A model generated the notes under the pieces. It was not told the DNA's origin. It ran no database searches and worked only from the letters and a program-made list of their open reading frames with translations. From positions 1-44,082 of the forward strand of contig NZ_JARXWB010000049.1 in NCBI RefSeq assembly GCF_029892425.1: a DNA stretch of 44,082 bases, read 5' to 3'. This document shows positions 1 through 8,092 of this stretch, piece by piece (position 1 is the stretch's first letter; each line of letters starts with the position of its first letter). This DNA is from Bradyrhizobium sp. BR13661. Its GTDB lineage: Bacteria; Pseudomonadota; Alphaproteobacteria; Rhizobiales; Xanthobacteraceae. The translations under genes were made by a program, and so were the position numbers.

Positions 1-81
1 GGATCACGGCGTCAAGCGCCAAGGACCCAACGGCTTCCCGCCCACCGCCATCATGACAGACTTTCCACACACAGGGACCCA
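1..81 (-). repeat. 81-bp repeat, left copy
   Basis: These 81 bases are, base for base, the reverse complement of 43990-44070, checked in ten-base blocks with no mismatch. Similarity stops abruptly after position 81. No gene covers it. The complete conservation of a non-coding segment points to a dispersed repeat or to a contig edge placed at a repeat. Confidence 0.9.
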
Positions 82-150
82 TACGCCGCAGCAATCGTTT
101 TGCGAAGACCCGGAGTTACCAGCTTCTCACCAAACCACGTCCTGTGGTTA

Positions 151-195
151 TGGGTCCCGGATCTGCGCGCGCTTTGCGCGCTTGTCCGGGACGAC
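151..195. repeat. extragenic palindrome (GTCCCGGA type)
   Basis: A long hairpin 14 bases beyond the asd stop codon. The outer arms GTCCCGGA and TCCGGGAC enclose a second GCGCGC stem. Related elements are at 10463-10499 and 26711-26763. It could end asd transcription, but no T-tract follows on the asd strand, so it is listed as a repeat. Confidence 0.7.
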
Positions 196-208
196 AGGAG
201 AGAGCTCC

Positions 209-1243
209 TTAAGCCGCCTTCTTCTTGGCGCTGATCAGCTTGCGGTTGATCAAGACCTCCGCGATCTGGATCGCGTTGAGGGCGGCGCCCTTGCGGAGGT
301 TGTCCGACACGCACCACAGCACGAGACCGTTCTCCACCGTCGCGTCCTCACGGATGCGGCTGATATAGGTGGCATCCTCGCCGGCCGCTTCATAGGGCGT
401 GGCGTAGCCGCCGGGCTCGTGCTTGTCGATAACGAGGCAGCCCGGCGCCGTGCGCAGGATGTTGCGCGCTTCGTCCGCGCTGATCGGGTTCTCGAACTCG
501 ATATTGACGGCCTCGGAATGGCCGACGAACACAGGCACGCGCACGCAGGTCGCGGAGAGCTTGATCTTGGGATCAAGGATCTTCTTGGTCTCCGCCATCA
601 TCTTCCACTCTTCCTTGGTGTAGCCGTCCTCCATGAAGACGTCGATGTGGGGGATGACGTTGAAGGCGATGCGCGTCGGGAATTTCTTGTTGACCAGTTC
701 CTGGTTGGTGTAGACGGCCTTGGTCTGCGAGAACAATTCGTCCATTGCATCCTTGCCGGCGCCCGACACCGATTGATAGGTCGAGACCACGACGCGCTTG
801 ATAACAGCCTTGTCGTGCAGCGGCTTGAGCGCGACCACGAGCTGCGCGGTCGAGCAGTTCGGGTTGGCGATGATGTTCTTCTTCTTGAAGCCTTCGGTCG
901 CGGCCGCGTTCACCTCGGGCACGATCAGCGGCACGTCGGGATCCATGCGCCAGGCCGACGAATTGTCGATCACGACCGCGCCGGCGGCGCCGATCTTCGG
1001 CGACCATTCCTTCGACACCGAGCCGCCCGCCGACATCAGGCAGATGTCGACATCGGAGAAATCGTAATGCTCGAGCGCTTTGACCTTCAGGGTGCGGTCG
1101 CCATAGGAGACCTCGACGCCGATGCTGCGGCGTGACGCCAGCGCCACGACCTCGTCCGCGGGAAATTTGCGCTCATCGAGAATGTTGAGCATTTCCCGTC
1201 CGACATTGCCGGTCGCGCCGACGACTGCGACTTTGTAACCCAT
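209..1243 (-). CDS. asd: aspartate-semialdehyde dehydrogenase
   Basis: Reduces 4-aspartyl phosphate to aspartate 4-semialdehyde with NADPH in the cytosol, the branch point to lysine/diaminopimelate, threonine and methionine. The 344-residue length is normal for the family. The N-terminus holds the dinucleotide motif VGATGNVGREM (about residues 8-18), and the catalytic cysteine is C130 in NPNCSTAQL. The downstream SGAGKDAM and HEPGGY stretches also fit the family. The ATG at 1243 is the natural start because the Rossmann fold begins at once. It lies on the same strand as leuB about 2.2 kb away; asd-leuB proximity is common in proteobacteria, though here three other genes intervene. The function is secure. 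Confidence 0.97.
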   Translation of the reverse strand: MGYKVAVVGATGNVGREMLNILDERKFPADEVVALASRRSIGVEVSYGDRTLKVKALEHYDFSDVDICLMSAGGSVSKEWSPKIGAAGAVVIDNSSAWRMDPDVPLIVPEVNAAATEGFKKKNIIANPNCSTAQLVVALKPLHDKAVIKRVVVSTYQSVSGAGKDAMDELFSQTKAVYTNQELVNKKFPTRIAFNVIPHIDVFMEDGYTKEEWKMMAETKKILDPKIKLSATCVRVPVFVGHSEAVNIEFENPISADEARNILRTAPGCLVIDKHEPGGYATPYEAAGEDATYISRIREDATVENGLVLWCVSDNLRKGAALNAIQIAEVLINRKLISAKKKAA

Positions 1244-1359
1244 CGTTCACTCTCCGATGAAAAAGCCCGTTCCTGAAGCTAGTGCTTAAACAGGAAGAGC
1301 AGCGCTTCTATGCGAGAAAAAGCCTCAAGACAACGTTGGACCATGCCTGAAGGCCATGG

Positions 1360-2148
1360 ATGCAGTCGCCTGAGGCCAGCACGGCCGTTAGCCCCACCCA
1401 GATCCATCTGGCGCTCGCCAATTTCGCCGACGAAGTGGTCGGCACGCTGGCGCGCCTGTTCGCCTATGTGGGGACGCTCGCCCTGTTTGCCATCCTCGCC
1501 CTTGCTGGGCTCGGTCAGCTGCCTGACCTGCGTGACGACGTGACCGCGGAGAAGCTGCTGTGGTCCGAGGCCTCCCGCTCGCGTCCGGCCTTCGCCGTCG
1601 CCAAACTCGATTCGTCAGAGAAACCAGCCTCTTATACCATCTTTCGGCACCCTGAAGGCGGCCGCCGCGACGTGATGCGCTGGACTGGCGATGCCGACAC
1701 GCAAGTGGCCGAGATCGAGATTTACCGGGAAGGCAGCGAATTCGACGTCACGCGCCCGGCGGTCTCGGGCCTCGCCGTCCGGATGGGCCTGGATGCGGCC
1801 ACCGTGCTCGAGCAGGCCGGCCTGATCGACACCAAGTTCGGCCCTGTCGCCTTGTTTCAGCCGACCGGCATGGCCGAGCGGGCACCCTCCTGCCTCGGCT
1901 ACCTCAAGCGCAACGAGGAGCCGGCACTGCAGATCTCCGGCTTCTCCTGCCAGGGCGGCACGCTGCCGGCCCGGCGCGCGGCGATCGCCTGCACGCTCAA
2001 CCGCCTGACGCTGCTGACCTCGGGCAAAGAGCCGAAGCTGGCGGAGATGTTCGCCCATGCGGAGCTGAAGCGCCGCTCCTGCGAGCCCGGCGGCTCGGCG
2101 GACTGGCTGCTGGGCGCGGCGAATGCGCAATTGCGCGGCGCACTTTGA
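1360..2148 (+). CDS. hypothetical membrane-anchored protein
   Basis: A 262-residue protein I do not recognise. It starts at ATG 1360, six bases after a GAAGG ribosome-binding site. A single hydrophobic segment lies at about residues 33-52 (VGTLALFAILALAGLGQL), after a short N-terminal part, so the bulk (residues 55-262) is probably periplasmic. Four cysteines in the C-terminal half (in SCLGY, FSCQGG, ACTLN and RRSCEPGG) would suit two disulfides outside the cytoplasm. Codon use matches its neighbours. The reading frame on the opposite strand (1615-2130) is a shadow. It is probably a genus-level conserved hypothetical. Confidence 0.85.
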   Translation: MQSPEASTAVSPTQIHLALANFADEVVGTLARLFAYVGTLALFAILALAGLGQLPDLRDDVTAEKLLWSEASRSRPAFAVAKLDSSEKPASYTIFRHPEGGRRDVMRWTGDADTQVAEIEIYREGSEFDVTRPAVSGLAVRMGLDAATVLEQAGLIDTKFGPVALFQPTGMAERAPSCLGYLKRNEEPALQISGFSCQGGTLPARRAAIACTLNRLTLLTSGKEPKLAEMFAHAELKRRSCEPGGSADWLLGAANAQLRGAL

Positions 2149-2306
2149 GCAGCATCAAGCTCAAGTCGCTGGTATTCATGCAATTTTTCCCGACGGAAAC
2201 AATTATTCCGGCGCGGTGTGACTGAATTGACCTAGTTGCGGCCACCCCGGCCGGGCTAGTATGAGGGTTGAAATCGACTGGCGGCTTGCCGCCTGAAGGG
2301 GACGTG

Positions 2307-2693
2307 ATGAGCTTCAATTTCCTGGCCGCGAACAAACTGGCGACATTGCTTGCGGCGGGCGCCGTGGTTGCGATGGCCTTCGCGGCGCCGGCCTCGGCCG
2401 ATACCAAGACCAAGCAGCGCTACGACGATCGCGGCCGGCCGATCTACGGCGCCGGTGGTCCCAATGCGGTCTACCAGCAGGGTCGCACCCGTATTTACGT
2501 GAGCAAGCGCTCCTGGCTCGACGGCGGCACCGAGGTCAATCCGGGCGATCGCAAGTTCAGCGACTACGCCTTCCCGCCGGCCGTGGGCTACCCGTCCTTC
2601 GCGCGCGAAAACCTCAACCGCCCGATCGATCGCCAGCCGCTGGCGACGCCGGCCGATGTCGGCGGCTATCCGCAGAATTTCCCGCTGTACTGA
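2307..2693 (+). CDS. small secreted hypothetical protein
   Basis: A 128-residue protein with a signal peptide: after the first residues comes a hydrophobic stretch (ATLLAAGAVVAMAFAAP) ending in an ASA-type cleavage site before DTKTKQRYDD. The mature part is about 100 residues, rich in Tyr, Gly, Pro and Arg, with RSWLDGGTEVNPGD and a Pro/Tyr-rich tail. I recognise no domain. The ATG at 2307 is preferred to 2268 because GAAGGGGA precedes it at proper spacing and it puts the signal peptide at the N-terminus. A clear terminator follows 20 bases after the stop. Probably a periplasmic or surface protein of unknown role. Confidence 0.85.
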   Translation: MSFNFLAANKLATLLAAGAVVAMAFAAPASADTKTKQRYDDRGRPIYGAGGPNAVYQQGRTRIYVSKRSWLDGGTEVNPGDRKFSDYAFPPAVGYPSFARENLNRPIDRQPLATPADVGGYPQNFPLY

Positions 2694-2713
2694 GCGGACA
2701 TCACGACCGAATC

Positions 2714-2747
2714 AAAAGGCCGGGCTCACGCCCGGCCTTTATTGTTT
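2714..2747 (+). terminator. rho-independent terminator
   Basis: A perfect 10-bp stem AAAGGCCGGG / CCCGGCCTTT with a 6-base loop, followed by ATTGTTT. It lies just after the stop of the small secreted protein and before the convergent acetyltransferase gene. Confidence 0.85.
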
Positions 2748-2761
2748 GTGCGAGATTCGTT

Positions 2762-3397
2762 TTACGTGTTGCCCGCCGGATCGTAGCGCCGGCAAAACTC
2801 CCCGATCGCCTCGGAGCGGAAATCGGCGAGGCGCGCGAAGATCAGCTCATCCGGCCAATCCCACCAGGCGATGCGGCGCAGGCTCTCTGCCACGGAATCA
2901 TCGAAGCGCTTGCGAATGGCGCGCGCGGGAACGCCGCCAACGATGGTGTAGGGCGCCACATCGCGACTGACGACCGCGCCCGCACCGATCACCGCGCCGT
3001 CGCCGACCGAGACGCCCGGCAGCAGGATCGCGGCATGGCCGATCCAGACATCATTGCCGACGATGACACGGTCGCCGCGGCGATCCGCGAAGAAGTCGCG
3101 GTCACGCGTTGCCGTGGCCTCGTAATATTCGGGGACGTAGGTGAAGCGATGCTGGGAGGCACGGCCCATCGGATGATTGGGCGCGCCGATCCGCACCGAA
3201 TTGGCGACGGCGCAGAACTTGCCGATCACCGCACCGGCAACGTCGCAATGCTCGCCGAGATAGGAGTAGTCGCCGAGCGAGGCATATTCGATGCGGCTAT
3301 GGCTGAGAATTTCGCAGCGCCGCCCGATCTGCGCCTCGCGCTGGCGCACCGTTTCATGGATGAAGGTTTCCGCGATCTTGGGGCGGGGTAAATCCAT
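2762..3397 (-). CDS. hexapeptide-repeat acetyltransferase
   Basis: A 211-residue left-handed beta-helix acyltransferase. The hexapeptide series includes IGRRCE, LGDYSYLG, IGKFCAVA, VGNDVWIGH, LPGVSVGDGAVIG and AGAVV, and ends with the usual DVAPYTIVGGVPARAI cap. The inserted histidine loop GAPNHPMGRAS resembles xenobiotic (chloramphenicol-type, XAT) acetyltransferases and the hexapeptide transferases of phosphonate clusters. The acceptor cannot be told from sequence, and no phosphonate genes lie nearby. The ATG at 3397 is chosen over 3481 because the longer form would start inside the 3431-3476 palindrome and adds unstructured sequence. It is downstream of leuB on the same strand. Confidence 0.88.
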   Translation of the reverse strand: MDLPRPKIAETFIHETVRQREAQIGRRCEILSHSRIEYASLGDYSYLGEHCDVAGAVIGKFCAVANSVRIGAPNHPMGRASQHRFTYVPEYYEATATRDRDFFADRRGDRVIVGNDVWIGHAAILLPGVSVGDGAVIGAGAVVSRDVAPYTIVGGVPARAIRKRFDDSVAESLRRIAWWDWPDELIFARLADFRSEAIGEFCRRYDPAGNT

Positions 3398-3430
3398 GCG
3401 GTGGCTCCGAGTGCGCAACTGAAGCTGAAA

Positions 3431-3476
3431 GCTGTCATTCCGGGTCTGGTCCTTCGGACCATCCCGGAATGACAGC
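3431..3476. repeat. extragenic palindrome (GTCATTCCGGG type)
   Basis: Perfect 14-bp arms GCTGTCATTCCGGG / CCCGGAATGACAGC enclose a second stem TGGTCC-TTC-GGACCA. It sits between the leuB stop and the acetyltransferase start. It has no T-tract, so it is more likely a repeat that stabilises or attenuates the transcript than a classical terminator. Confidence 0.8.
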
Positions 3477-3484
3477 ACCAATCC

Positions 3485-4597
3485 TTACGCGTGCAGCTTC
3501 TGCAATTCCTTGAGGATCGCTTCGCCCATCTGCGTGGTCGAGGCGGCGGTCGTGCCTTCCGACTTGATGTCGGCGGTGCGCAGGCCGCTGGCGAGCACGG
3601 CTGCGATCGCGGCGTCGACCTTGTCGGCGAGATCGCCCATGTCGAAGGAATAGCGCAGCGCCATGCCGAAGGACGAGATCATCGCGATCGGATTGGCGAG
3701 GCCTTGGCCTGCGATGTCAGGCGCCGAACCGTGCACGGGCTCGTAGAGCGCTCTGCGCTTCCTGCTCTTGACGTCGACTTCGCCGAGCGAGGCCGAGGGC
3801 AGCATGCCGAGCGAGCCGGTGAGCATCGCCGCGATGTCGGACAGCATGTCGCCGAACAGATTGTCGGTGACGATGACGTCGAACTGCTTCGGCCATTTCA
3901 CCAGCATCATGCCGCCGGAGTCAGCGAGTTGATGCTCGAGCGTGACATCAGGATATTCGCGCTTGTGGACGGCGGTCATGACCTCGTTCCAGAGCACGCC
4001 CGACTTCATGACGTTGCGCTTCTCCATCGAGGTCACCTTGTTCTTGCGCTTGCGGGCAAGCTCGAAGGCGACGCGGCCGATGCGCTCGATCTCATAGGTG
4101 TCGTAGACCTGGGTATCGATGGCGCGCTTCTGGCCGTTGCCGAGATCGGTGATGGTCTTGGGCTCGCCGAAATAGACGCCGCCGGTGAGCTCGCGCACGA
4201 TCATGATGTCGAGGCCCTCGACCGCTTCGCGCTTCAGGCTCGAAGCGTCCGCCAGCGCCGGATAGCAGACGGCCGGGCGGAGGTTGGCGAACAAAGCGAG
4301 ATCCTTGCGCAGGCGCAAGAGGCCGGCTTCCGGGCGAACCTCGTACGGCACCGCATCCCACTTCGGACCGCCGACCGCGCCGAAGATGATGGCGTCGGCC
4401 TCCATCGCCTTGGCCATGTCTCCTTCCGAGATCGACACCTTGTGGGCGTCGTAGGCCGAACCGCCGACGAGGCCGGTATCGGTCTCGAATTTGGCGATCC
4501 CTGATGAATTGAGCCAATCGATCAGCCGCTTCACCTCGCCCATCACCTCCGGGCCGATACCGTCGCCGGGGAGCAGCAGCAATTTGTGGGTCGCCAT
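3485..4597 (-). CDS. leuB: 3-isopropylmalate dehydrogenase
   Basis: Oxidatively decarboxylates (2R,3S)-3-isopropylmalate to 2-oxoisocaproate with NAD+, the third step of leucine synthesis in the cytosol. At 370 residues it has the length of the bacterial enzyme. It begins with LLLPGDGIGPEV and carries FGAVGGPKWD, LRLRKDLALFANLRP (substrate arginines), the VRELTGGVYFG loop that marks LeuB, NVMKSGVLW, and the metal-binding DNLFGDMLSD. The C-terminal part has EPVHGSAPDIAGQGLANP, the NAD-binding signature. The ATG at 4597 is directly before the first strand. leuC and leuD are not in the window. Confidence 0.97.
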   Translation of the reverse strand: MATHKLLLLPGDGIGPEVMGEVKRLIDWLNSSGIAKFETDTGLVGGSAYDAHKVSISEGDMAKAMEADAIIFGAVGGPKWDAVPYEVRPEAGLLRLRKDLALFANLRPAVCYPALADASSLKREAVEGLDIMIVRELTGGVYFGEPKTITDLGNGQKRAIDTQVYDTYEIERIGRVAFELARKRKNKVTSMEKRNVMKSGVLWNEVMTAVHKREYPDVTLEHQLADSGGMMLVKWPKQFDVIVTDNLFGDMLSDIAAMLTGSLGMLPSASLGEVDVKSRKRRALYEPVHGSAPDIAGQGLANPIAMISSFGMALRYSFDMGDLADKVDAAIAAVLASGLRTADIKSEGTTAASTTQMGEAILKELQKLHA

Positions 4598-4621
4598 ATC
4601 AGTTTCCTCTCAATCCTGGGG

Positions 4622-4733
4622 CGTCATTCCGGGGCGCGAGCAAAGCGAGCGAGCCCGGAATCCATCGGGCCACAGCGCCAGCGGGGAAATGGATTCCGGG
4701 CTCGCGCCAAAAATGGCGCGCCCCGGAATGACG
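4622..4733. repeat. compound extragenic palindrome
   Basis: A 112-bp element between the divergent leuB and MFS genes. The outer arms CGTCATTCCGGGGCGCG and CGCGCCCCGGAATGACG enclose a second pair, GAGCCCGGAATCCAT and ATGGATTCCGGGCTC. The same outer arms recur at 29720-29799, and partly at 3431-3476 and 31087-31165. Confidence 0.85.
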
Positions 4734-4845
4734 GGACGGCCGGAGTGCTAGAGCGGCGTTGCGCGCTTGGCAAGACACCATTGCCGCGCCGCGGCTGTGC
4801 AAAGGGGGCAGGGCCTGCCACACTGGCGGCCGCCGGAGTACCCCC

Positions 4846-6027
4846 TTGCTTGCCCCAGACCGCCCACCCGTCGCACATCCTGCGCGGCTGATCCTGACCT
4901 TGTCGCTGGCCGCGACCGTCGGGCTCGGCATCGGCCGGTTTGCCTATGCGCTGGTGCTGCCCGACATGCGGGAGGACCTCGGCTGGTCCTATTCGGCGGC
5001 CGGGTTCATGAACACCATCAACGCCGTCGGCTACCTCGTCGGCGCGCTTTTTGCGTCCCGGCTGATCCAGCGCGTCGGCTGGGCGGCGGCGATCCGCGGC
5101 GGAACCCTCGCCTGCCTCGCCGCGCTCGCCACCTGCGCGCTGACGGGCAATTTCATCGCGCTGAGCCTGGCGCGCCTCGTGCTCGGTCTCGGGGCCGCGG
5201 CCGGGTTCGTTGCCGGCGGTGCGCTGGCCGCAACCATCGCGCAGTCGCGCCCCGAGCGGGCCAATTTCCTGCTGAGTTTGTTTTATGCCGGGCCTGGCAT
5301 CGGCATCCTTTCCTCCGGGCTGATTGCACCGTTCACGCTGCAGCATTTCGGCCCGGGCTCGTGGTGGATCGTCTGGTGGGCGCTGACGCTGCTCTCGGCG
5401 GTGATGACGGTGCCGCTGTTTCTGGTCCGGATCGAGAGCGGCGCGCGCTTTTCCGAAGGCAGCCACGCCGCCTTCGCCGTTGTTCCCGTGCTGATCTACC
5501 TCGCGTCCTATTTCCTGTTCGGCGCCGGTTACATCGCCTACATGACCTTCATGATCGCCTATGTGCGCGACGGCGGCGGCGGTGCGGCGGCGCAGGCCGC
5601 ATTCTGGGGCCTGATCGGCATGAGCGCGTTCGTGACGCCCTGGGTCTGGCGAGGTGTGCTCGCGCTCGACCGCGGCGGCCTTGCGACCACCATCATCCTC
5701 GGCACCAACGCGATCGGTGCCGGCCTGCCGATGCTCGGGCATTCGACCGCGTGGCTTGCGACCTCTGCATTGGTGTTCGGCGTTGCCTTCTTCGCCGTCG
5801 TCGGCTCGACCACCGCCTTCGTGCGCTTCAACTATCCGCCGGAGGTGTGGCCGCGCGCGATCGCGGCGATGACGATCTCGTTCGGCGTCGGACAGACGCT
5901 CGGACCGATCGTGGTCGGCGCGATCACCGATGCGCTGGGGAGCCTGAGCTACGCACTGAACGTGTCGGCGGCGCTGCTGGCGCTGGGAGCGATTCTGGCG
6001 GCGTTTCAGGGGCGGTTGGCTCGATAA
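4846..6027 (+). CDS. MFS transporter, YbfB/YjiJ-like
   Basis: A 393-residue polytopic protein with about 12 hydrophobic segments. The first (LILTLSLAATVGLGIGRFAY) carries the GIGRFAYAL motif typical of YbfB/YjiJ permeases, followed by LVLPDMREDLGWSYS. Further MFS features are GYLVGALFASRL and, in the second half, SFGVGQTLGPIVVGAITD. The substrate is unknown. Start choice: no ATG gives a sensible N-terminus. TTG 4846 lies 7 bases after GGAG (4835-4838) and places the first helix about 16 residues in; an earlier in-frame TTG at 4759 would add 29 residues without a ribosome-binding site. The function class is safe; the start is tentative. Confidence 0.85.
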   Translation: MLAPDRPPVAHPARLILTLSLAATVGLGIGRFAYALVLPDMREDLGWSYSAAGFMNTINAVGYLVGALFASRLIQRVGWAAAIRGGTLACLAALATCALTGNFIALSLARLVLGLGAAAGFVAGGALAATIAQSRPERANFLLSLFYAGPGIGILSSGLIAPFTLQHFGPGSWWIVWWALTLLSAVMTVPLFLVRIESGARFSEGSHAAFAVVPVLIYLASYFLFGAGYIAYMTFMIAYVRDGGGGAAAQAAFWGLIGMSAFVTPWVWRGVLALDRGGLATTIILGTNAIGAGLPMLGHSTAWLATSALVFGVAFFAVVGSTTAFVRFNYPPEVWPRAIAAMTISFGVGQTLGPIVVGAITDALGSLSYALNVSAALLALGAILAAFQGRLAR

Positions 6028-6142
6028 TCGGCAAATCGGACGCTCCAAGCCCGCGACAGGATCGGCGCCCGCACCTACTCCGGACCGTCACACAATTTGG
6101 GTAGGTTCGGCCAATTTCGATGGTGGCGAACTGGCAGAGGCG

Positions 6143-8053
6143 ATGACGGCAACAGCGCAGCAGGCGGCTCCAGGGGCGCCACCCGAAGCCGAAAAGGCTC
6201 TGTTCGAAGCGTTTTGGCACCATCAGGAAGGACGGCTCGAAGCCGCGGTCGGCCGTTATCGGAACGCCATCGCAATCCATCCCGACTTTCCGGAAGCGCT
6301 GAACAATCTTGGCATCGCGCTCAAGGACCAACACCGCTTCGCCGAGGCGGTGGCGGAATATCGGAAGGCGCTGGCGCTTCGGCCCGATCTCGCCCAGATA
6401 TGGAACAATCTCGGGGACTCCCTGCACTCGCTCGGAGACAGGACGTCGGCCATCGCGCATTACCGGAAGGCGTTGGCGCTGCTGCCGGACTATGCCGTTG
6501 CCTGGCGCAACCTCGGTGACTGTCTGGCGGAAACCGGCGAGATGGATGAAGCGCAGAAATGCTTCGGCCAGGCCCTTGCACTGGATCTAAGCCTGGATGC
6601 CTCATTGTCGCCAGCGGACATGGCGTTGGGCGAATGCCAGCGCCAATTTGCAAAGGTGGTCACGACCATCGAGGCCGCCACGACTCGCGATCCACGGCTC
6701 ACTCAAGCCTATCTGGCATGCGGGAGGGACGAACGTCCGCCGCTTGGCTGCGACGCGGACACCGCTGAGCGATTTCGATTTGCGGCGCAGCTTCGCACGA
6801 ATTTCCGTAATCATCTTTCTTCACTGCTGATGCATCTGCATTACGACCGCGAATTCGCGCCGGACATCTTGCGCAACAGCGCGCGGGAAGTTGAGAGCTT
6901 TCACGCGCAAACGCCGCGGTTCGCCGACTGGCCGAACCTGCGCGATCCGGAACGCCGGCTGCGCATCGGATACGTGTCCGCGGATTTCAGGATGCATTCG
7001 GTCGGATATTTCCTCTCTGCGATCTTCCTCAACCATGATGCCGCATCCGTTGAGACCTTCTGCTACTCGGGATGTACGGACGAGGACGAGCAGACCGGTT
7101 TTTTCAGGTCTCACGCAGCGCATTGGCGCTCGACCACAGGACTCGACGACAGCGAGTTCGCCGCCCAGATTCGCACCGACGCAATCGACATTCTCGTCGA
7201 CCTGTCGGGTCATACTTATGGCCACAGGCTGGAGGTTTTTGCCCGCAAACCCGCTCCGCTGCAGGTGACGTGGCTCGGATATCCCGACACGACCGGCCTG
7301 TCCGCGATCGACTACCGGCTCACCGATCCGATCGTCGATCCGCCAGGCGCGGCCGACTCCGCGTCGTCCGAAAGGCTATTCCGGCTGCCCGACGGTTTTC
7401 ATTGCTACACCGCGCCGGTTGCGGCGCCGGACGTGAGCAGGCTGCCGGCAGAGCGCAATGGTTTCGTGACATTTGGATCCTTCAACAATCTCGCCAAGGT
7501 GAACCATCAGGTGCTGGACGCCTGGGCTGGCGTCTTGAAGGAGGTCGCCGGCTCTCATCTCATTCTCAAGTCGACCCGGCTGCTCGATCCCGAAATGCGC
7601 AGGCGGGTGCTGAGGCTGCTCGAGCACCGTGGGATTGCCAGCGACCGTGTGAGGCTGATCGGAAAATTGCCGACGGCGGCGGATCATCTCGCCGTCTATG
7701 GTGAGGTCGACATCGCGCTCGACACATTTCCTTACAATGGCGCGACGACGACCTGCGAAGCGCTGTGGATGGGCGTTCCCGTCGTGACGCTTGCCGGCGA
7801 CCGGCACGCGGGACGGGTCGGGGCCAGCATGCTGAGCCAGGTCGGATTGCAGGACCTCGTGACGGAGCGGTCGCAGGATTACATTGCGACCGCCGCGCGG
7901 CTCGCTGCCGACCTGTCCGCGCTCGCGGTGCTGCGGACCGGCCTTCGCGGCCGGCTCGCGGCATCACCGCTGTGCGACGGTCCGCGGTTCACCCGTCAGC
8001 TCGAGGCCGCCTTTCGTACCATGTGGCGCGAATGGTGCGCAGCTGGCGGGTGA
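6143..8053 (+). CDS. TPR / O-GlcNAc transferase-like glycosyltransferase
   Basis: A 636-residue protein in two parts. Residues about 12-150 form four TPR units (for example YRNAIAIHPDFPEALNNLG). Residues about 270-620 match the GT41 (OGT/SPINDLY) catalytic region: RIGYVSADFRMHS with the catalytic-type histidine H285, VDLSGHTYGHRL, APLQVTWLGYPDT, FGSFNNLAKVN with K452 at the UDP-phosphate lysine position of human OGT, and LDTFPYNGATTTCEALWMG-type nucleotide-binding sequence. The predicted reaction is transfer of a sugar from a nucleotide sugar to protein Ser/Thr, with TPRs reading the target. It is likely cytoplasmic, with no signal peptide. Start: ATG 6143 after AGAGG. No flagellin or other obvious acceptor gene is nearby, so the target is unknown. 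Confidence 0.93.
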   Translation: MTATAQQAAPGAPPEAEKALFEAFWHHQEGRLEAAVGRYRNAIAIHPDFPEALNNLGIALKDQHRFAEAVAEYRKALALRPDLAQIWNNLGDSLHSLGDRTSAIAHYRKALALLPDYAVAWRNLGDCLAETGEMDEAQKCFGQALALDLSLDASLSPADMALGECQRQFAKVVTTIEAATTRDPRLTQAYLACGRDERPPLGCDADTAERFRFAAQLRTNFRNHLSSLLMHLHYDREFAPDILRNSAREVESFHAQTPRFADWPNLRDPERRLRIGYVSADFRMHSVGYFLSAIFLNHDAASVETFCYSGCTDEDEQTGFFRSHAAHWRSTTGLDDSEFAAQIRTDAIDILVDLSGHTYGHRLEVFARKPAPLQVTWLGYPDTTGLSAIDYRLTDPIVDPPGAADSASSERLFRLPDGFHCYTAPVAAPDVSRLPAERNGFVTFGSFNNLAKVNHQVLDAWAGVLKEVAGSHLILKSTRLLDPEMRRRVLRLLEHRGIASDRVRLIGKLPTAADHLAVYGEVDIALDTFPYNGATTTCEALWMGVPVVTLAGDRHAGRVGASMLSQVGLQDLVTERSQDYIATAARLAADLSALAVLRTGLRGRLAASPLCDGPRFTRQLEAAFRTMWREWCAAGG

Positions 8054-8092
8054 CAGGGCTGAGCCTCGCACCGCCACTTTCACTGCGGAAAT

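Noticed and set aside
2227..2262. TTGACC with TAGTAT as a promoter of the small secreted protein
   Set aside because: The spacing is 24 bases, too long for sigma-70; the alternative TTGCGG at 15 bases is weak.
3491..4504. A 337-codon plus-strand frame opposite leuB
   Set aside because: Antisense to a certain enzyme gene; no ribosome-binding site or recognisable motif.
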